This document shows, piece after piece, positions 42,637 to 51,527 of a stretch of DNA of 64,000 bases. The stretch is from the NCBI GenBank assembly GCA_945876755.1, contig CAMCPM010000002.1, forward strand, positions 176,254 through 240,253. The letters are read 5' to 3'. This DNA is from an uncultured Clostridia bacterium (GTDB lineage: Bacteria > Bacillota > Clostridia > Oscillospirales > Ruminococcaceae). The notes under the pieces were generated by a model that was not told where the DNA came from, did not search any database, and worked only from the letters and a program-made list of their open reading frames with translations. The translations under genes and the position numbers were made by a program. How positions within the stretch are numbered: position 1 is the stretch's first letter; the number at the start of each line of letters is the position of its first letter.

Positions 42637-42665
42637 TTGCAAAAGTTTTTTATTTATTGTATAAT
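42637..42665 (+). promoter_or_regulatory. Promoter of mtaB-purL
   Basis: TTGCAA (42637-42642), 17-bp spacer, TATAAT (42660-42665), divergent from the HPr-like promoter and only 6 bp away from it. Confidence 0.75.
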
Positions 42666-42735
42666 AGTATTGATTTTCAAACTGATTAACCTGTTTGAAC
42701 TATGTCAGTTTGCACAAAATAACAATGAGGTTTTT

Positions 42736-44043
42736 ATGAAAATTTACTTTTTAACCTTTGGCTGCAAGGTAAATTTATATGAGACAGAAAATATGAAACA
42801 GCTTTTTTCTGAAAGCGGTCACAGTGTTTGCAGCTCCGAAGAAGAAGCCGACGCATTTGTAATAAATTCGTGTACCGTTACGGGTACGGGCGATAAAAAG
42901 CTAAAAAAAGAAATAAGGCGGCTCAGAAGAAATTACCCTCAGTCGGTGATCATACTTACAGGCTGCTTTCCACAGGCTTTTAAATCGGAAGCAGATATGA
43001 TAACCGAAGCGGACATTATAACAGGCACCAAAAACCGTGTGGAGCTTCCAAAGCTTCTGGAGGATCACATTTCCCAAAAGCACCGTATCACAAGCGTGTG
43101 TGAATACGGCAGAAACGAACAGTTTGAGCATATGTCCAACAAAAGCTTTGAAAATAATACCCGTGCTTTTGTGAAAATTCAGGACGGCTGCGGAATGTTC
43201 TGCACCTATTGTATTATACCCTACTCACGGGGAAATTTCCGTTCAAAGCCGCTTGATGATATTGTTTCCGAGATTTCGGAGCTTGCAGCGTCAGGCTATC
43301 GGGAAGTGGTTCTGGTTGGGATCAATTTGTCGTTCTACGGTATTGATTTCGGGAAACGCCTTGCCGACGCGGTTGAAGCAGTGTGCGGGATAGAGGGTAT
43401 TGAACGGGTACGTCTCGGTTCTATCGAGCCTGAAATGATAACTCCTGACGATATTGAAAGACTTGCAAAGCTGGACAAGCTTTGTCCTCAGTTTCATTTA
43501 TCGCTGCAAAGCGGATGCGATAAAACTCTGAAAGCTATGAACAGACGTTATCTTTCTGCGGATTATGAAAAAATTGTAAATCTTTTGAGAGATAACTTTG
43601 AGGACTGTTCCATAACCACTGATATTATGGTGGGATTCCCGGGTGAAACAGACGAGGATTTCAGGCAGTCTCTTGAATTTGCAGAAAAAATCGGATTTGC
43701 CAAGGCACATATTTTCCCTTATTCTCCCAGAAAGGGCACTCCGGCGGCAGAAATGGCAAATCAAGTACCCGAAGACGTCAAGCACAGACGCGCCGCACAA
43801 ATGGCTGATGCTATGGAAAAATGTCGTGTGAAATTCCTTGAAAGTCAGGTGGGAAAAGAATTTCCCGTACTTTTTGAGCGTGAAAAGGACAACGGAATCC
43901 ATCACGGATATACGCCGAATTACACACAAGTAAAAATTTTAACAAAAAGTTCAGAGAAAAGTTTGCGTAATCGTCTTTTTTATGTTAAAATAATAGGGTT
44001 AGGAAATGATTGCTGTATCGGCGAAATTTTATATTGTAAATAA
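42736..44043 (+). CDS. mtaB: tRNA t6A37 methylthiotransferase MtaB
   Basis: About 435 residues. The N-terminal [4Fe-4S] domain has the three cysteines in TFGCKVNLYE, VINSCTVTG and LTGCFPQ; the radical SAM CxxxCxxC is CGMFCTYCIIPYSRG, and a C-terminal TRAM-like region follows. The KVN motif favours MtaB (ms2t6A) over MiaB. It adds a methylthio group to t6A37 of tRNAs reading ANN codons. The ORF-track start at 42637 coincides with the -35 box; the ATG at 42736 follows GAGG. purL follows after 36 bp. Confidence 0.93.
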   Translation: MKIYFLTFGCKVNLYETENMKQLFSESGHSVCSSEEEADAFVINSCTVTGTGDKKLKKEIRRLRRNYPQSVIILTGCFPQAFKSEADMITEADIITGTKNRVELPKLLEDHISQKHRITSVCEYGRNEQFEHMSNKSFENNTRAFVKIQDGCGMFCTYCIIPYSRGNFRSKPLDDIVSEISELAASGYREVVLVGINLSFYGIDFGKRLADAVEAVCGIEGIERVRLGSIEPEMITPDDIERLAKLDKLCPQFHLSLQSGCDKTLKAMNRRYLSADYEKIVNLLRDNFEDCSITTDIMVGFPGETDEDFRQSLEFAEKIGFAKAHIFPYSPRKGTPAAEMANQVPEDVKHRRAAQMADAMEKCRVKFLESQVGKEFPVLFEREKDNGIHHGYTPNYTQVKILTKSSEKSLRNRLFYVKIIGLGNDCCIGEILYCK

Positions 44044-44079
44044 TATCTGATTCAGATAAAAAATAAGGAGCGTAAAATT

Positions 44080-47000
44080 ATGTCAGTATTTCGTATCTAT
44101 GTTGAAAAAAAGCCCGAATATGCTGTTGAAGCAAAAAATCTGCTTTCAGACGTCAAGACTGCTCTTCGTCTTGATAATCTCAGAAACATCCGTATTCTGA
44201 ACCGCTATGACGCAGAAGGTCTCAGCGATGCTGATTTTGCTCTTGCCATTGGAAATGTTTTTTCCGAGCCTGCTGTTGACACCTGCACACGGACTATGCC
44301 TAAGCTTAACGAAAATGAAACAGTTTTTGCTGTGGAATATCTTCCCGGTCAGTTTGACCAGCGTGCTGACTCCTGCGAACAGTGTATTCAGATACTTACA
44401 CAGGGCGAACGCTGCAAGGTAAGAAATGCCCGTGTTTACATTGTAGAGGGCAAGCTTTCCGCAAGCGAGCTTTCACAGCTGAAATCATATATAATTAACC
44501 CTGTCGAAAGCCGTGAAGCTTCCCTTGAAGAGGTTGAAACCCTTGCTTCCGATTATGATATTCCTACTGAGGTCGAAACTCTTACAAACTTTATTTATCT
44601 TGAAGAAGTCGATTTGGTAAACTTTATAAATAAGTACGGTCTTGCTATGGATCTTGACGATATCAAGTTCTGCCAGAAGTATTTCAAGGAAACCGAACAG
44701 CGTGACCCGACAATTACCGAAATAAGAATGATCGATACATACTGGTCCGATCATTGCCGTCATACAACGTTCTCAACCATTATCGATGACGCTGTTATCA
44801 ATGCCGATTATATCAAGAAGACCTATGACGAATACATCAACGTAAGAAACGAGCTTGGCAGAGGCAATAAGCCGATAACTCTTATGGATATTGCTACGAT
44901 TGCTGCTAAGAAGCTTAAAAAAGACGGTGTTCTCAAAGACCTTGACGAGTCGGAGGAGATCAACGCCTGCTCCGTTGAGATAAAAGTAGACGTTGACGGC
45001 GAAATGCAGGATTGGCTCCTTATGTTCAAAAACGAGACCCATAACCACCCAACTGAAATCGAGCCTTTCGGCGGTGCGGCTACCTGTCTCGGCGGTGCTA
45101 TCCGCGACCCGCTTTCGGGACGTTCCTATGTTTATCAGGCTATGCGTGTAACAGGTGCGGCTAATCCTCTTGTTCCCGTTGAGGATACCGTTCACGGAAA
45201 GCTTCCCCAGAGAAAGATCACAGTCGGCGCTGCAAACGGATACAGCTCCTACGGTAACCAGATAGGTCTTGCAACAGGTCACGTATCCGAGATTTATCAT
45301 CCCGGATACGTTGCAAAACGTCTTGAGATAGGCGCTGTTGTAGGTGCTGCTCCAAAGTCCAACGTAATCCGTGAGGTTCCCGACCCGGACGATGTTATCA
45401 TCCTTCTTGGCGGACGTACAGGCCGTGACGGCTGCGGCGGTGCAACAGGTTCTTCCAAGTCACACACAGAGGCTTCCCTTGAACACTGCGGCGCAGAGGT
45501 ACAGAAGGGTAATCCTCCCGAGGAGCGCAAGCTTCAGAGATTGTTCAGAAATCCCGATGTTACAAAGATGATAAAGCGCTGCAACGACTTTGGCGCAGGC
45601 GGCGTTTCCGTTGCTATCGGCGAGCTTACCGACGGACTTGTTATTGACCTTAACAAAGTACCCAAGAAGTACGACGGCCTTGACGGTACAGAGCTTGCAA
45701 TTTCCGAAAGCCAGGAGCGTATGGCTGTTGTTGTACGCAAGACCGACGCTGACAAATTCATTGCCGAGGCTGCAAAGGAAAACCTTGAAGCGACACTTGT
45801 TGCAGTTGTTACCGCAGAGCCTCGTCTTAAAATGACATGGAACGGAAAGGTCATCGTTAATCTTTCAAGAGAATTCCTTAACTCAAACGGCGCTGAAAAG
45901 CATACGACCGTTGCTGTTCCCGTGCCTGTTACAAAGCAGATAAAGACATACAGCGATACTCCCGAAAGCTGGGAGCAGCTTATGACTAACCTCAACGTCT
46001 GCTCGCAGAAGGGCCTTGTTGAGCGTTTTGACTCAACAATCGGCGCAGGTACTGTTCTTATGCCTTACGGCGGCGCTTATCAGCTTACTCCGACTCAGGC
46101 AATGGCTGCTAAGATACCTGTACTCAAGGGCGAGACTGACACCTGCTCTATTATGGGCTGGGGCTTCAACCCTTACGTTACCGACAGAAGCCCTTACCAC
46201 GGCGCAATGTTTGCAGTAATTGAATCTATCGCAAAGGTCGTTGCAGCAGGCGGAAGCTACAAGCACTGCTGGCTGACCTTCCAGGAATACTTTGAGAGAA
46301 CACAAAATAATCCTACACGCTGGGGCAAGCCTTTCTCCGCACTTCTCGGTGCTTTCAAGGCTCAGCTTGAACTCGGATGCGGAGCTATCGGCGGCAAGGA
46401 TTCCATGTCGGGTACATTTGAAAACATCGACGTTCCCGCAACTCTTGTTTCCTTTGCTGTTTCCACCGCTTCGGCAAAGAAGATTATTTCCCCCGAATTC
46501 AAAAAGGCAGGCGACAAGGTCGTTCTTATCGTTCCCGATCTTGACGAAAACGGTCTGCCCGTATTCGACAGCGTGAAATCCTGCTATGAACGTGTTGAAA
46601 AGCTTATTGCAGACGGTACTGCCGTTGCTGCATGGGCTATCGGCTTCGGCGGCGTAGCAGAAGCAGTTGCTAAAATGTCTCTCGGTAACAGAATAGGCTT
46701 CAAGTTTGACAAGAAGCTTTCCGACGACCTGCTGTTCTATTCCAGATACGGAGCTTTCGTTGTAGAGCTTGACGGCGACCCGTTCACCGTTGAAAATGTT
46801 ATCGGCGAAACAATTGCAGAGTACAAGATAGACTGCAAGAATTACACCGTTGACATGGCTGATATTCAGAAGAAGTGGGAGGATAGACTTGAACCGGTAT
46901 TCCCATGCAATATCAAGACCGAAGATAAGCCTGCAAAGATATTCACATATACCGCAAAGGAAACTGTTCAGCATGCTTCCGCATTTGCTAAGCCACGTGT

Positions 47001-47787
47001 GCTTATACCTGTATTCCCCGGTACAAACTGCGAGTACGATACCGCAAGAGTATTCGAGCGTGCAGGTGCAGTTCCGGAAGTAGTTGTTATCAAGAATCTT
47101 TCAGCTGCTGCTCTTGAGGACAGCGTTTCATATTTTGAAAAGGCTGTAAAGCAGTCCCAGATCATCATGATTCCCGGCGGATTCTCAGGCGGTGACGAGC
47201 CTGACGGTTCCGGTAAGTTCATCACTGCATTCTTCCGCAATCCGCGCATCAAGGACGCTGTTCACGACCTTATGGACAACCGTGACGGACTTATGCTCGG
47301 TATCTGTAACGGCTTCCAGGCGCTTATCAAGCTTGGTCTTGTTCCCTACGGAAAAATCGTGGATATGACCGACGATTCGCCTACGCTTACATTCAATACC
47401 ATAGGCAGACACCAGTCAATGATGGTAAACACAAGGATCGCTTCAAACAAGTCTCCATGGCTTGCAGGCTGCGAGGTAGGTGATATTCACAGAATAGCAA
47501 TTTCTCACGGTGAAGGACGCTTTGTAGCTTCTCCCGAGCTTATCAAGCAGCTTGCCGACAACGGTCAGATAGCTACTCAGTATGTTGACCTTAACGGCGC
47601 TCCGACTCTTGATATCCGCTTTAACCCCAACACCTCATTTGAGGCTATCGAGGGAATTACTTCCCCCGACGGACGAATCCTCGGCAAGATGGGTCACAGC
47701 GAGAGAATCGGTTCTGAGATATGCAAGAACGTTCCCGGCAACAAGGATCAGAAGATCTTTGAAAGCGGCGTTGCTTACTTCAAATAA
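44080..47787 (+). CDS. purL: Phosphoribosylformylglycinamidine synthase, single chain
   Basis: A 1235-residue FGAM synthase with all parts in one chain: an N-terminal PurS-like region, the two AIRS-type synthetase halves (MIDTYWSDHCRHTTFST, ETHNHPTEIEPFGGAATC, then GGKDSMSGTF) and a C-terminal glutaminase domain (about 975-1235) with Cys in LGICNGFQAL and His/Glu in ISHGEGRF. It performs the fourth step of purine synthesis. The length and clostridial-type N-terminus fit the one-chain form of Clostridia rather than Bacillus PurLQS. AAGGAG precedes the ATG. No other pur gene and no purine riboswitch lies nearby. Confidence 0.96.
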   Translation: MSVFRIYVEKKPEYAVEAKNLLSDVKTALRLDNLRNIRILNRYDAEGLSDADFALAIGNVFSEPAVDTCTRTMPKLNENETVFAVEYLPGQFDQRADSCEQCIQILTQGERCKVRNARVYIVEGKLSASELSQLKSYIINPVESREASLEEVETLASDYDIPTEVETLTNFIYLEEVDLVNFINKYGLAMDLDDIKFCQKYFKETEQRDPTITEIRMIDTYWSDHCRHTTFSTIIDDAVINADYIKKTYDEYINVRNELGRGNKPITLMDIATIAAKKLKKDGVLKDLDESEEINACSVEIKVDVDGEMQDWLLMFKNETHNHPTEIEPFGGAATCLGGAIRDPLSGRSYVYQAMRVTGAANPLVPVEDTVHGKLPQRKITVGAANGYSSYGNQIGLATGHVSEIYHPGYVAKRLEIGAVVGAAPKSNVIREVPDPDDVIILLGGRTGRDGCGGATGSSKSHTEASLEHCGAEVQKGNPPEERKLQRLFRNPDVTKMIKRCNDFGAGGVSVAIGELTDGLVIDLNKVPKKYDGLDGTELAISESQERMAVVVRKTDADKFIAEAAKENLEATLVAVVTAEPRLKMTWNGKVIVNLSREFLNSNGAEKHTTVAVPVPVTKQIKTYSDTPESWEQLMTNLNVCSQKGLVERFDSTIGAGTVLMPYGGAYQLTPTQAMAAKIPVLKGETDTCSIMGWGFNPYVTDRSPYHGAMFAVIESIAKVVAAGGSYKHCWLTFQEYFERTQNNPTRWGKPFSALLGAFKAQLELGCGAIGGKDSMSGTFENIDVPATLVSFAVSTASAKKIISPEFKKAGDKVVLIVPDLDENGLPVFDSVKSCYERVEKLIADGTAVAAWAIGFGGVAEAVAKMSLGNRIGFKFDKKLSDDLLFYSRYGAFVVELDGDPFTVENVIGETIAEYKIDCKNYTVDMADIQKKWEDRLEPVFPCNIKTEDKPAKIFTYTAKETVQHASAFAKPRVLIPVFPGTNCEYDTARVFERAGAVPEVVVIKNLSAAALEDSVSYFEKAVKQSQIIMIPGGFSGGDEPDGSGKFITAFFRNPRIKDAVHDLMDNRDGLMLGICNGFQALIKLGLVPYGKIVDMTDDSPTLTFNTIGRHQSMMVNTRIASNKSPWLAGCEVGDIHRIAISHGEGRFVASPELIKQLADNGQIATQYVDLNGAPTLDIRFNPNTSFEAIEGITSPDGRILGKMGHSERIGSEICKNVPGNKDQKIFESGVAYFK

Positions 47788-47799
47788 TCCATATGCTTT

Positions 47800-47834
47800 G
47801 AGGGCGTCCTATAAATCAGGATGCCCTCTTTTTA
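47800..47834 (+). terminator. Intrinsic terminator after purL
   Basis: GAGGGCGTCCT (47800-47810) and AGGATGCCCTC (47818-47828), 11 bp with one wobble, then TTTTTATA. Confidence 0.88.
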
Positions 47835-47856
47835 TAATAAATGATAATTTTACTGC

Positions 47857-47885
47857 TTGCATAAAATGCGGAAATGTGATATAAT
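47857..47885 (+). promoter_or_regulatory. Promoter of the GH25 gene
   Basis: TTGCAT (47857-47862), 17-bp spacer, TATAAT (47880-47885), with a short leader to the ATG at 47918. Confidence 0.75.
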
Positions 47886-47917
47886 TTGAAAAAATATATC
47901 ATTATTCGGAGATTGAG

Positions 47918-48952
47918 ATGAACGATATAACGGACGTTAAAACAAGTGCGGAGAAAACTGCTCCGCACGGAAGATTTTTTAAGCTCCCCGTGAATGCAGC
48001 AATAGCGCTTACGGCGGTTTCTCTTACGGTAATTACAAGCCTTTCCGTGGCAGTTGCCTTTCTTGCGGCAGGTATCGGTAAAGCTGAAGAAACTCCACAT
48101 GAGACCGAGCCTGCTGCTGAGGAGTTTGTACCCGTTGTGAACAACCGTGTGTACGACTTCTATTCCGAGGACGATGTTATCCTGCTGGACGACTCATACT
48201 ACGGCGATATATGGATACCGGCATTTACAAGCGTTCCGAGGCATACATATGATTACGGCGGACTTGCTCTTGAAAACGGCAGGTATACATATTCCGAAAA
48301 CGGCGAGATAGTCTCAAAAACAGGCATCGACGTTTCATACCATCAGGGTGATATAGACTGGAAGCGTGTTGCTGCTGACGGAATTGATTTTGCAATAATG
48401 CGAGTCGGTTACCGGGGCTATGAAAGCGGAGCGCTTAACCTTGACGAAAAATTCCATGAGTACATGAACGGCGCTCTTGACGCAGGTCTTGATGTGGGCG
48501 TATACTTCTTTTCACAGGCGGTAACAGCCGATGAAGCTATTGAAGAAGCCAACTTCGTAATGGAGCAGATACAGGGCTATGACGTAAAATATCCCGTGAT
48601 TTTTGACTGGGAGATAATGGAGTCGGAATTTGCCCGTACAAACGAAATTGCTCCCCATATCGTTACCGAGTGTGCCGCTGCATTCTGCGATACCGTTTCG
48701 GACGGCGGATACCGTCCCATGGTTTACGGAAGCAGAAGGTTTGCCCTGTTGAAACTGGATATGAGCAAGCTGTCGGATTACGGCTTCTGGTATGCCGAAT
48801 ACAAGGACGGACACAACGAGCCTGTGTATCCTTATGATTATCAGATATGGCAGTACGCCAGCGACGGCAAAGTTGACGGCATTGACGGTGACGTTGATTT
48901 AAATATTTGTTTTACCGATTATTACGGTGTTACAAATGTGGCTTTAACATAA
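47918..48952 (+). CDS. Membrane-anchored GH25 lysozyme-like muramidase
   Basis: A 344-residue protein. A cytoplasmic start and one membrane helix (about 28-52) are followed by an acidic spacer and a GH25 domain (about 135-340). The catalytic region has GIDVSYHQGDIDW and the acidic pair in FDWEIME; DYQIWQYAS near the end is also typical. It cleaves the MurNAc-GlcNAc bond of peptidoglycan and, being anchored on the host membrane with no phage genes nearby, probably acts in wall remodelling. The start follows GGAG. The aldose-epimerase gene follows after 25 bp. Confidence 0.92.
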   Translation: MNDITDVKTSAEKTAPHGRFFKLPVNAAIALTAVSLTVITSLSVAVAFLAAGIGKAEETPHETEPAAEEFVPVVNNRVYDFYSEDDVILLDDSYYGDIWIPAFTSVPRHTYDYGGLALENGRYTYSENGEIVSKTGIDVSYHQGDIDWKRVAADGIDFAIMRVGYRGYESGALNLDEKFHEYMNGALDAGLDVGVYFFSQAVTADEAIEEANFVMEQIQGYDVKYPVIFDWEIMESEFARTNEIAPHIVTECAAAFCDTVSDGGYRPMVYGSRRFALLKLDMSKLSDYGFWYAEYKDGHNEPVYPYDYQIWQYASDGKVDGIDGDVDLNICFTDYYGVTNVALT

Positions 48953-48977
48953 AATTAATTTGAAAGGAATGTTTTTT

Positions 48978-49850
48978 ATGCAGGTCTTTATTTCATCCGA
49001 AAGCGTAAAAGCTGTTGTGGACAGCTTCGGCGCAGAGCTTCATTCCATCAGGGATTACAATGATACCGAATATCTTTGGCAGGCGGCTCCGAATGTATGG
49101 AAACGTCACGCTCCCGTGCTTTTCCCGTTTATATGCAATACTGTTTCTAAAAAATATACTTATGAGGGCAGGGAGTACAAGCTTTCAAATCACGGCTTTG
49201 CCCGCGACAGTGAGTTTGAGGTACTTTATTCAAAAGCGTCCGAAACCGAGCTTGCGCTGAAATCAAGTGAAGCTTCCAAGGAGATATACCCCTTTGATTT
49301 TGAACTGTACATAAAATATTCTGTTTCGGGAAATAAACTTACCGTGACCTATACAGTCAAGAACAGCGACAGCAAAGATATTTATTTCTTTATCGGCGGA
49401 CACCCTGCATTCAGAGTTCCTCTTGACGGCAGGGACAGCTTTGAAGATTACTATGTTGAATATGAAACCAACGAGAATATCATTCAGGAGTTTAACGGGA
49501 AAAGTACAGTCATTCTGGACGGCGCCCAAAAAGTTCCGCTTAGTCATGAGCTTTTTGCAAACGACGTCTTTATGAAGGATGCGCCTAATTCGTCGTGGGT
49601 CGCACTTGTCAGCAAAAAAACGGGAAAGAAGATCAAGCTTAACTATAACAATAAAGGCTGCATAGCAGTATGGTCTTCGTATTTTGAAGATAAGACGCTT
49701 ACGGAGCAGGCACAGTTTGTATGCCTTGAACCTTGGAGCAGCGTTCCGGTGTACTGCGACAATGAGGAGGATATTACAAAAATGCCTCACGCAATAAAGC
49801 TTGCACCCGAGAAATCCTACGTCTTTGCATACAGCATTGAAATTGAATAA
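48978..49850 (+). CDS. Aldose 1-epimerase family protein (LacX-like)
   Basis: A 290-residue galactose-mutarotase-fold protein. The catalytic His pair is suggested by FSNHGFARDSEF-type and FIGGHPAFRVPL segments, and the C-terminal CLEPWSSVPV is conserved in the LacX-like subgroup. It should interconvert alpha and beta anomers of a sugar or sugar phosphate in the cytoplasm; the substrate is not evident. The ORF-track start at 48960 overlaps the ribosome binding site (GAAAGGA); the ATG at 48978 is correct. A bidirectional terminator follows. Confidence 0.86.
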   Translation: MQVFISSESVKAVVDSFGAELHSIRDYNDTEYLWQAAPNVWKRHAPVLFPFICNTVSKKYTYEGREYKLSNHGFARDSEFEVLYSKASETELALKSSEASKEIYPFDFELYIKYSVSGNKLTVTYTVKNSDSKDIYFFIGGHPAFRVPLDGRDSFEDYYVEYETNENIIQEFNGKSTVILDGAQKVPLSHELFANDVFMKDAPNSSWVALVSKKTGKKIKLNYNNKGCIAVWSSYFEDKTLTEQAQFVCLEPWSSVPVYCDNEEDITKMPHAIKLAPEKSYVFAYSIEIE

Positions 49851-49856
49851 CAGCAT

Positions 49857-49907
49857 AAAAAATCCCCCGTGCGTTCAATTAACAGATGAACAGCACGGGG
49901 GATTTTT
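49857..49907. terminator. Bidirectional intrinsic terminator
   Basis: Perfect 15-bp stem AAAAATCCCCCGTGC/GCACGGGGGATTTTT (49857-49871 and 49893-49907). Its right arm touches the stop codon of the convergent transporter gene. Confidence 0.9.
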
Positions 49908-51243
49908 ATATTCCGAAAAGCGAAACTGCAAAAATTACGGCAATCAAAGCAGGAGCTATATAGCGTACCGTTACGCCGAAAAGCTTTCTCATGCGGAATT
50001 TCAATCTGCCGCCGTTTGAAATTTCGTGTGACGCCTGTGGGATACCCCACACATATCCCGTAAGAATACATATGAAGAAGCCGCCGAGGGGCATAATGAC
50101 TTTATCGGAGAAGAAACTGAAAAATTCAAAAAGACTCATGTTACCTATGGCAATATCCGGTATCGCTCCTATCGACAGTGAAGCAAAGCAGCCTGCAATA
50201 AAAATCAGAAGCGTGACGATTATAGCCGCCCATGTACGGGTAAGCTTTGTCTTTGTGCAGACCCATGCAACTATCACTTCCAGCAGAGAGATTGATGACG
50301 TAAGCGCCGCCAGAAGCACAAGTACAAAGAAAATTGAAGAAATGAATGTTCCTCCGCTCATTCGGGAAAAAACTGCCGGAAGGGTCTTGAAAATAAGTCC
50401 GAAACCCTCAGTCGGTTCAAATCCGAAGGAAAATACCGCAGGCAGGATAGCAAAGCCTGCAATCAGAGCGATAGCTGTATCAAGAGCAACAATTGTTATT
50501 GTACTTGAAGTAAGATCGTTGTCCTTGGGAAGATAACTGCCGTAGGTTATCAGAGTGCCCATTCCGAGGGAAAGCGAAAAGAAAACCTGTCCCATAGCGT
50601 TGAATACTATGCGAATAAAGTCGGAAAATCCGTTAATAGCAGAAAAATCGGGTACGATAAAAAATTTTACGCCCTCGATCGCATTTGGGAGAGTCAGACT
50701 GTAAATCATTATTCCCACAAGAAAAACTATCAGTATGGGAAGCAGCACTGAGCTTACGCGCTCAATGCCGCCCGAAACGCCGCCTGTTACAATGGCACAG
50801 GTCAGCAGAAGGAAAACCGCCGTCCATATAAGCGGCTCAAAGCTTTTTGAGGAATATTCCGCAAAATAGTCTGCACTCATTCTGCTGTCGGTAACACTGT
50901 TTATGATGTAGCGTATTACCCATCCGCCGACTACGCAGTAGCTTGCCATTACACCGAAAGCGCCGATTATTCCGAAAGCTCCGGCAAAGCCCCATTTACT
51001 GTTTATCTTTCTGCATGAGTCTATCGCGTTCATACCTGCAAAACGTCCTATGGCAAGCTCGGAGAGAAGAATGGGTATCCCAAGTAAAATGAGAAAAATT
51101 ATATAAACTATTAAAAAAACAGCGCCTCCGCTTGTACCGGTAATATACGGGAACTTCCACAGGTTTCCCAGACCGATAGCCGAGCCTGCCGCCGCCATGA
51201 TAAATCCGAAACGTGATGACCATTGTTCTTTGCTTGGCTTCAT
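49906..51243 (-). CDS. Sodium-dependent neurotransmitter symporter (NSS) family transporter
   Basis: A 445-residue membrane protein with about eleven to twelve helices. The NSS signature is at the N-terminus: SSRFGFIMAAAGSAIGLGNLWKFPY; further family segments are GGAVFLIVYI and the helix-6 region LGMGTLITYGSYL. NSS proteins co-transport amino acids or related compounds with Na+; the substrate is unknown. The ATG at 51243 follows GGAAAGGA; the ORF-track start at 51273 would begin in the leader. It is monocistronic. Confidence 0.92.
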   Translation of the reverse strand: MKPSKEQWSSRFGFIMAAAGSAIGLGNLWKFPYITGTSGGAVFLIVYIIFLILLGIPILLSELAIGRFAGMNAIDSCRKINSKWGFAGAFGIIGAFGVMASYCVVGGWVIRYIINSVTDSRMSADYFAEYSSKSFEPLIWTAVFLLLTCAIVTGGVSGGIERVSSVLLPILIVFLVGIMIYSLTLPNAIEGVKFFIVPDFSAINGFSDFIRIVFNAMGQVFFSLSLGMGTLITYGSYLPKDNDLTSSTITIVALDTAIALIAGFAILPAVFSFGFEPTEGFGLIFKTLPAVFSRMSGGTFISSIFFVLVLLAALTSSISLLEVIVAWVCTKTKLTRTWAAIIVTLLIFIAGCFASLSIGAIPDIAIGNMSLFEFFSFFSDKVIMPLGGFFICILTGYVWGIPQASHEISNGGRLKFRMRKLFGVTVRYIAPALIAVIFAVSLFGI

Positions 51244-51527
51244 TTTATTTTTTCCTTTCCGGCAAAATCTCATCTGTTGAATTATTCCCGTAAACCATCT
51301 TTTTATACCGTCTTGATATGCGCATTTAAAATTATTATAAAAGTGTTAAAAATGAAAAATGGTACTTTCATTCAGACGGCGTATGTGCTATAATAATTTT
51401 GAAGTTTAAATGTTTTAATTTTGTTTACGTCCTTATATGATTTACTGCTTTTAATCGGAATACAGGACGGCATGATCTTACTTTATAGACCGCTTACGGT
51501 CTGCTTCAGTACATTTGGGAGGTTTTT

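Noticed and set aside
44044-44079. Purine riboswitch or PurR site before purL
   Set aside because: The gap after mtaB is only 36 nt and holds just the ribosome binding site; no aptamer or PurBox is seen.
46033-46974. 313-codon open frame on the minus strand within purL
   Set aside because: Antisense to the conserved synthetase domain of PurL; no ribosome binding site or recognisable domain.
47918-48952. Phage endolysin as the identity of the GH25 protein
   Set aside because: It is anchored by an N-terminal membrane helix, has its own chromosomal promoter and is co-located with a sugar epimerase gene; no holin or phage structural gene is adjacent.
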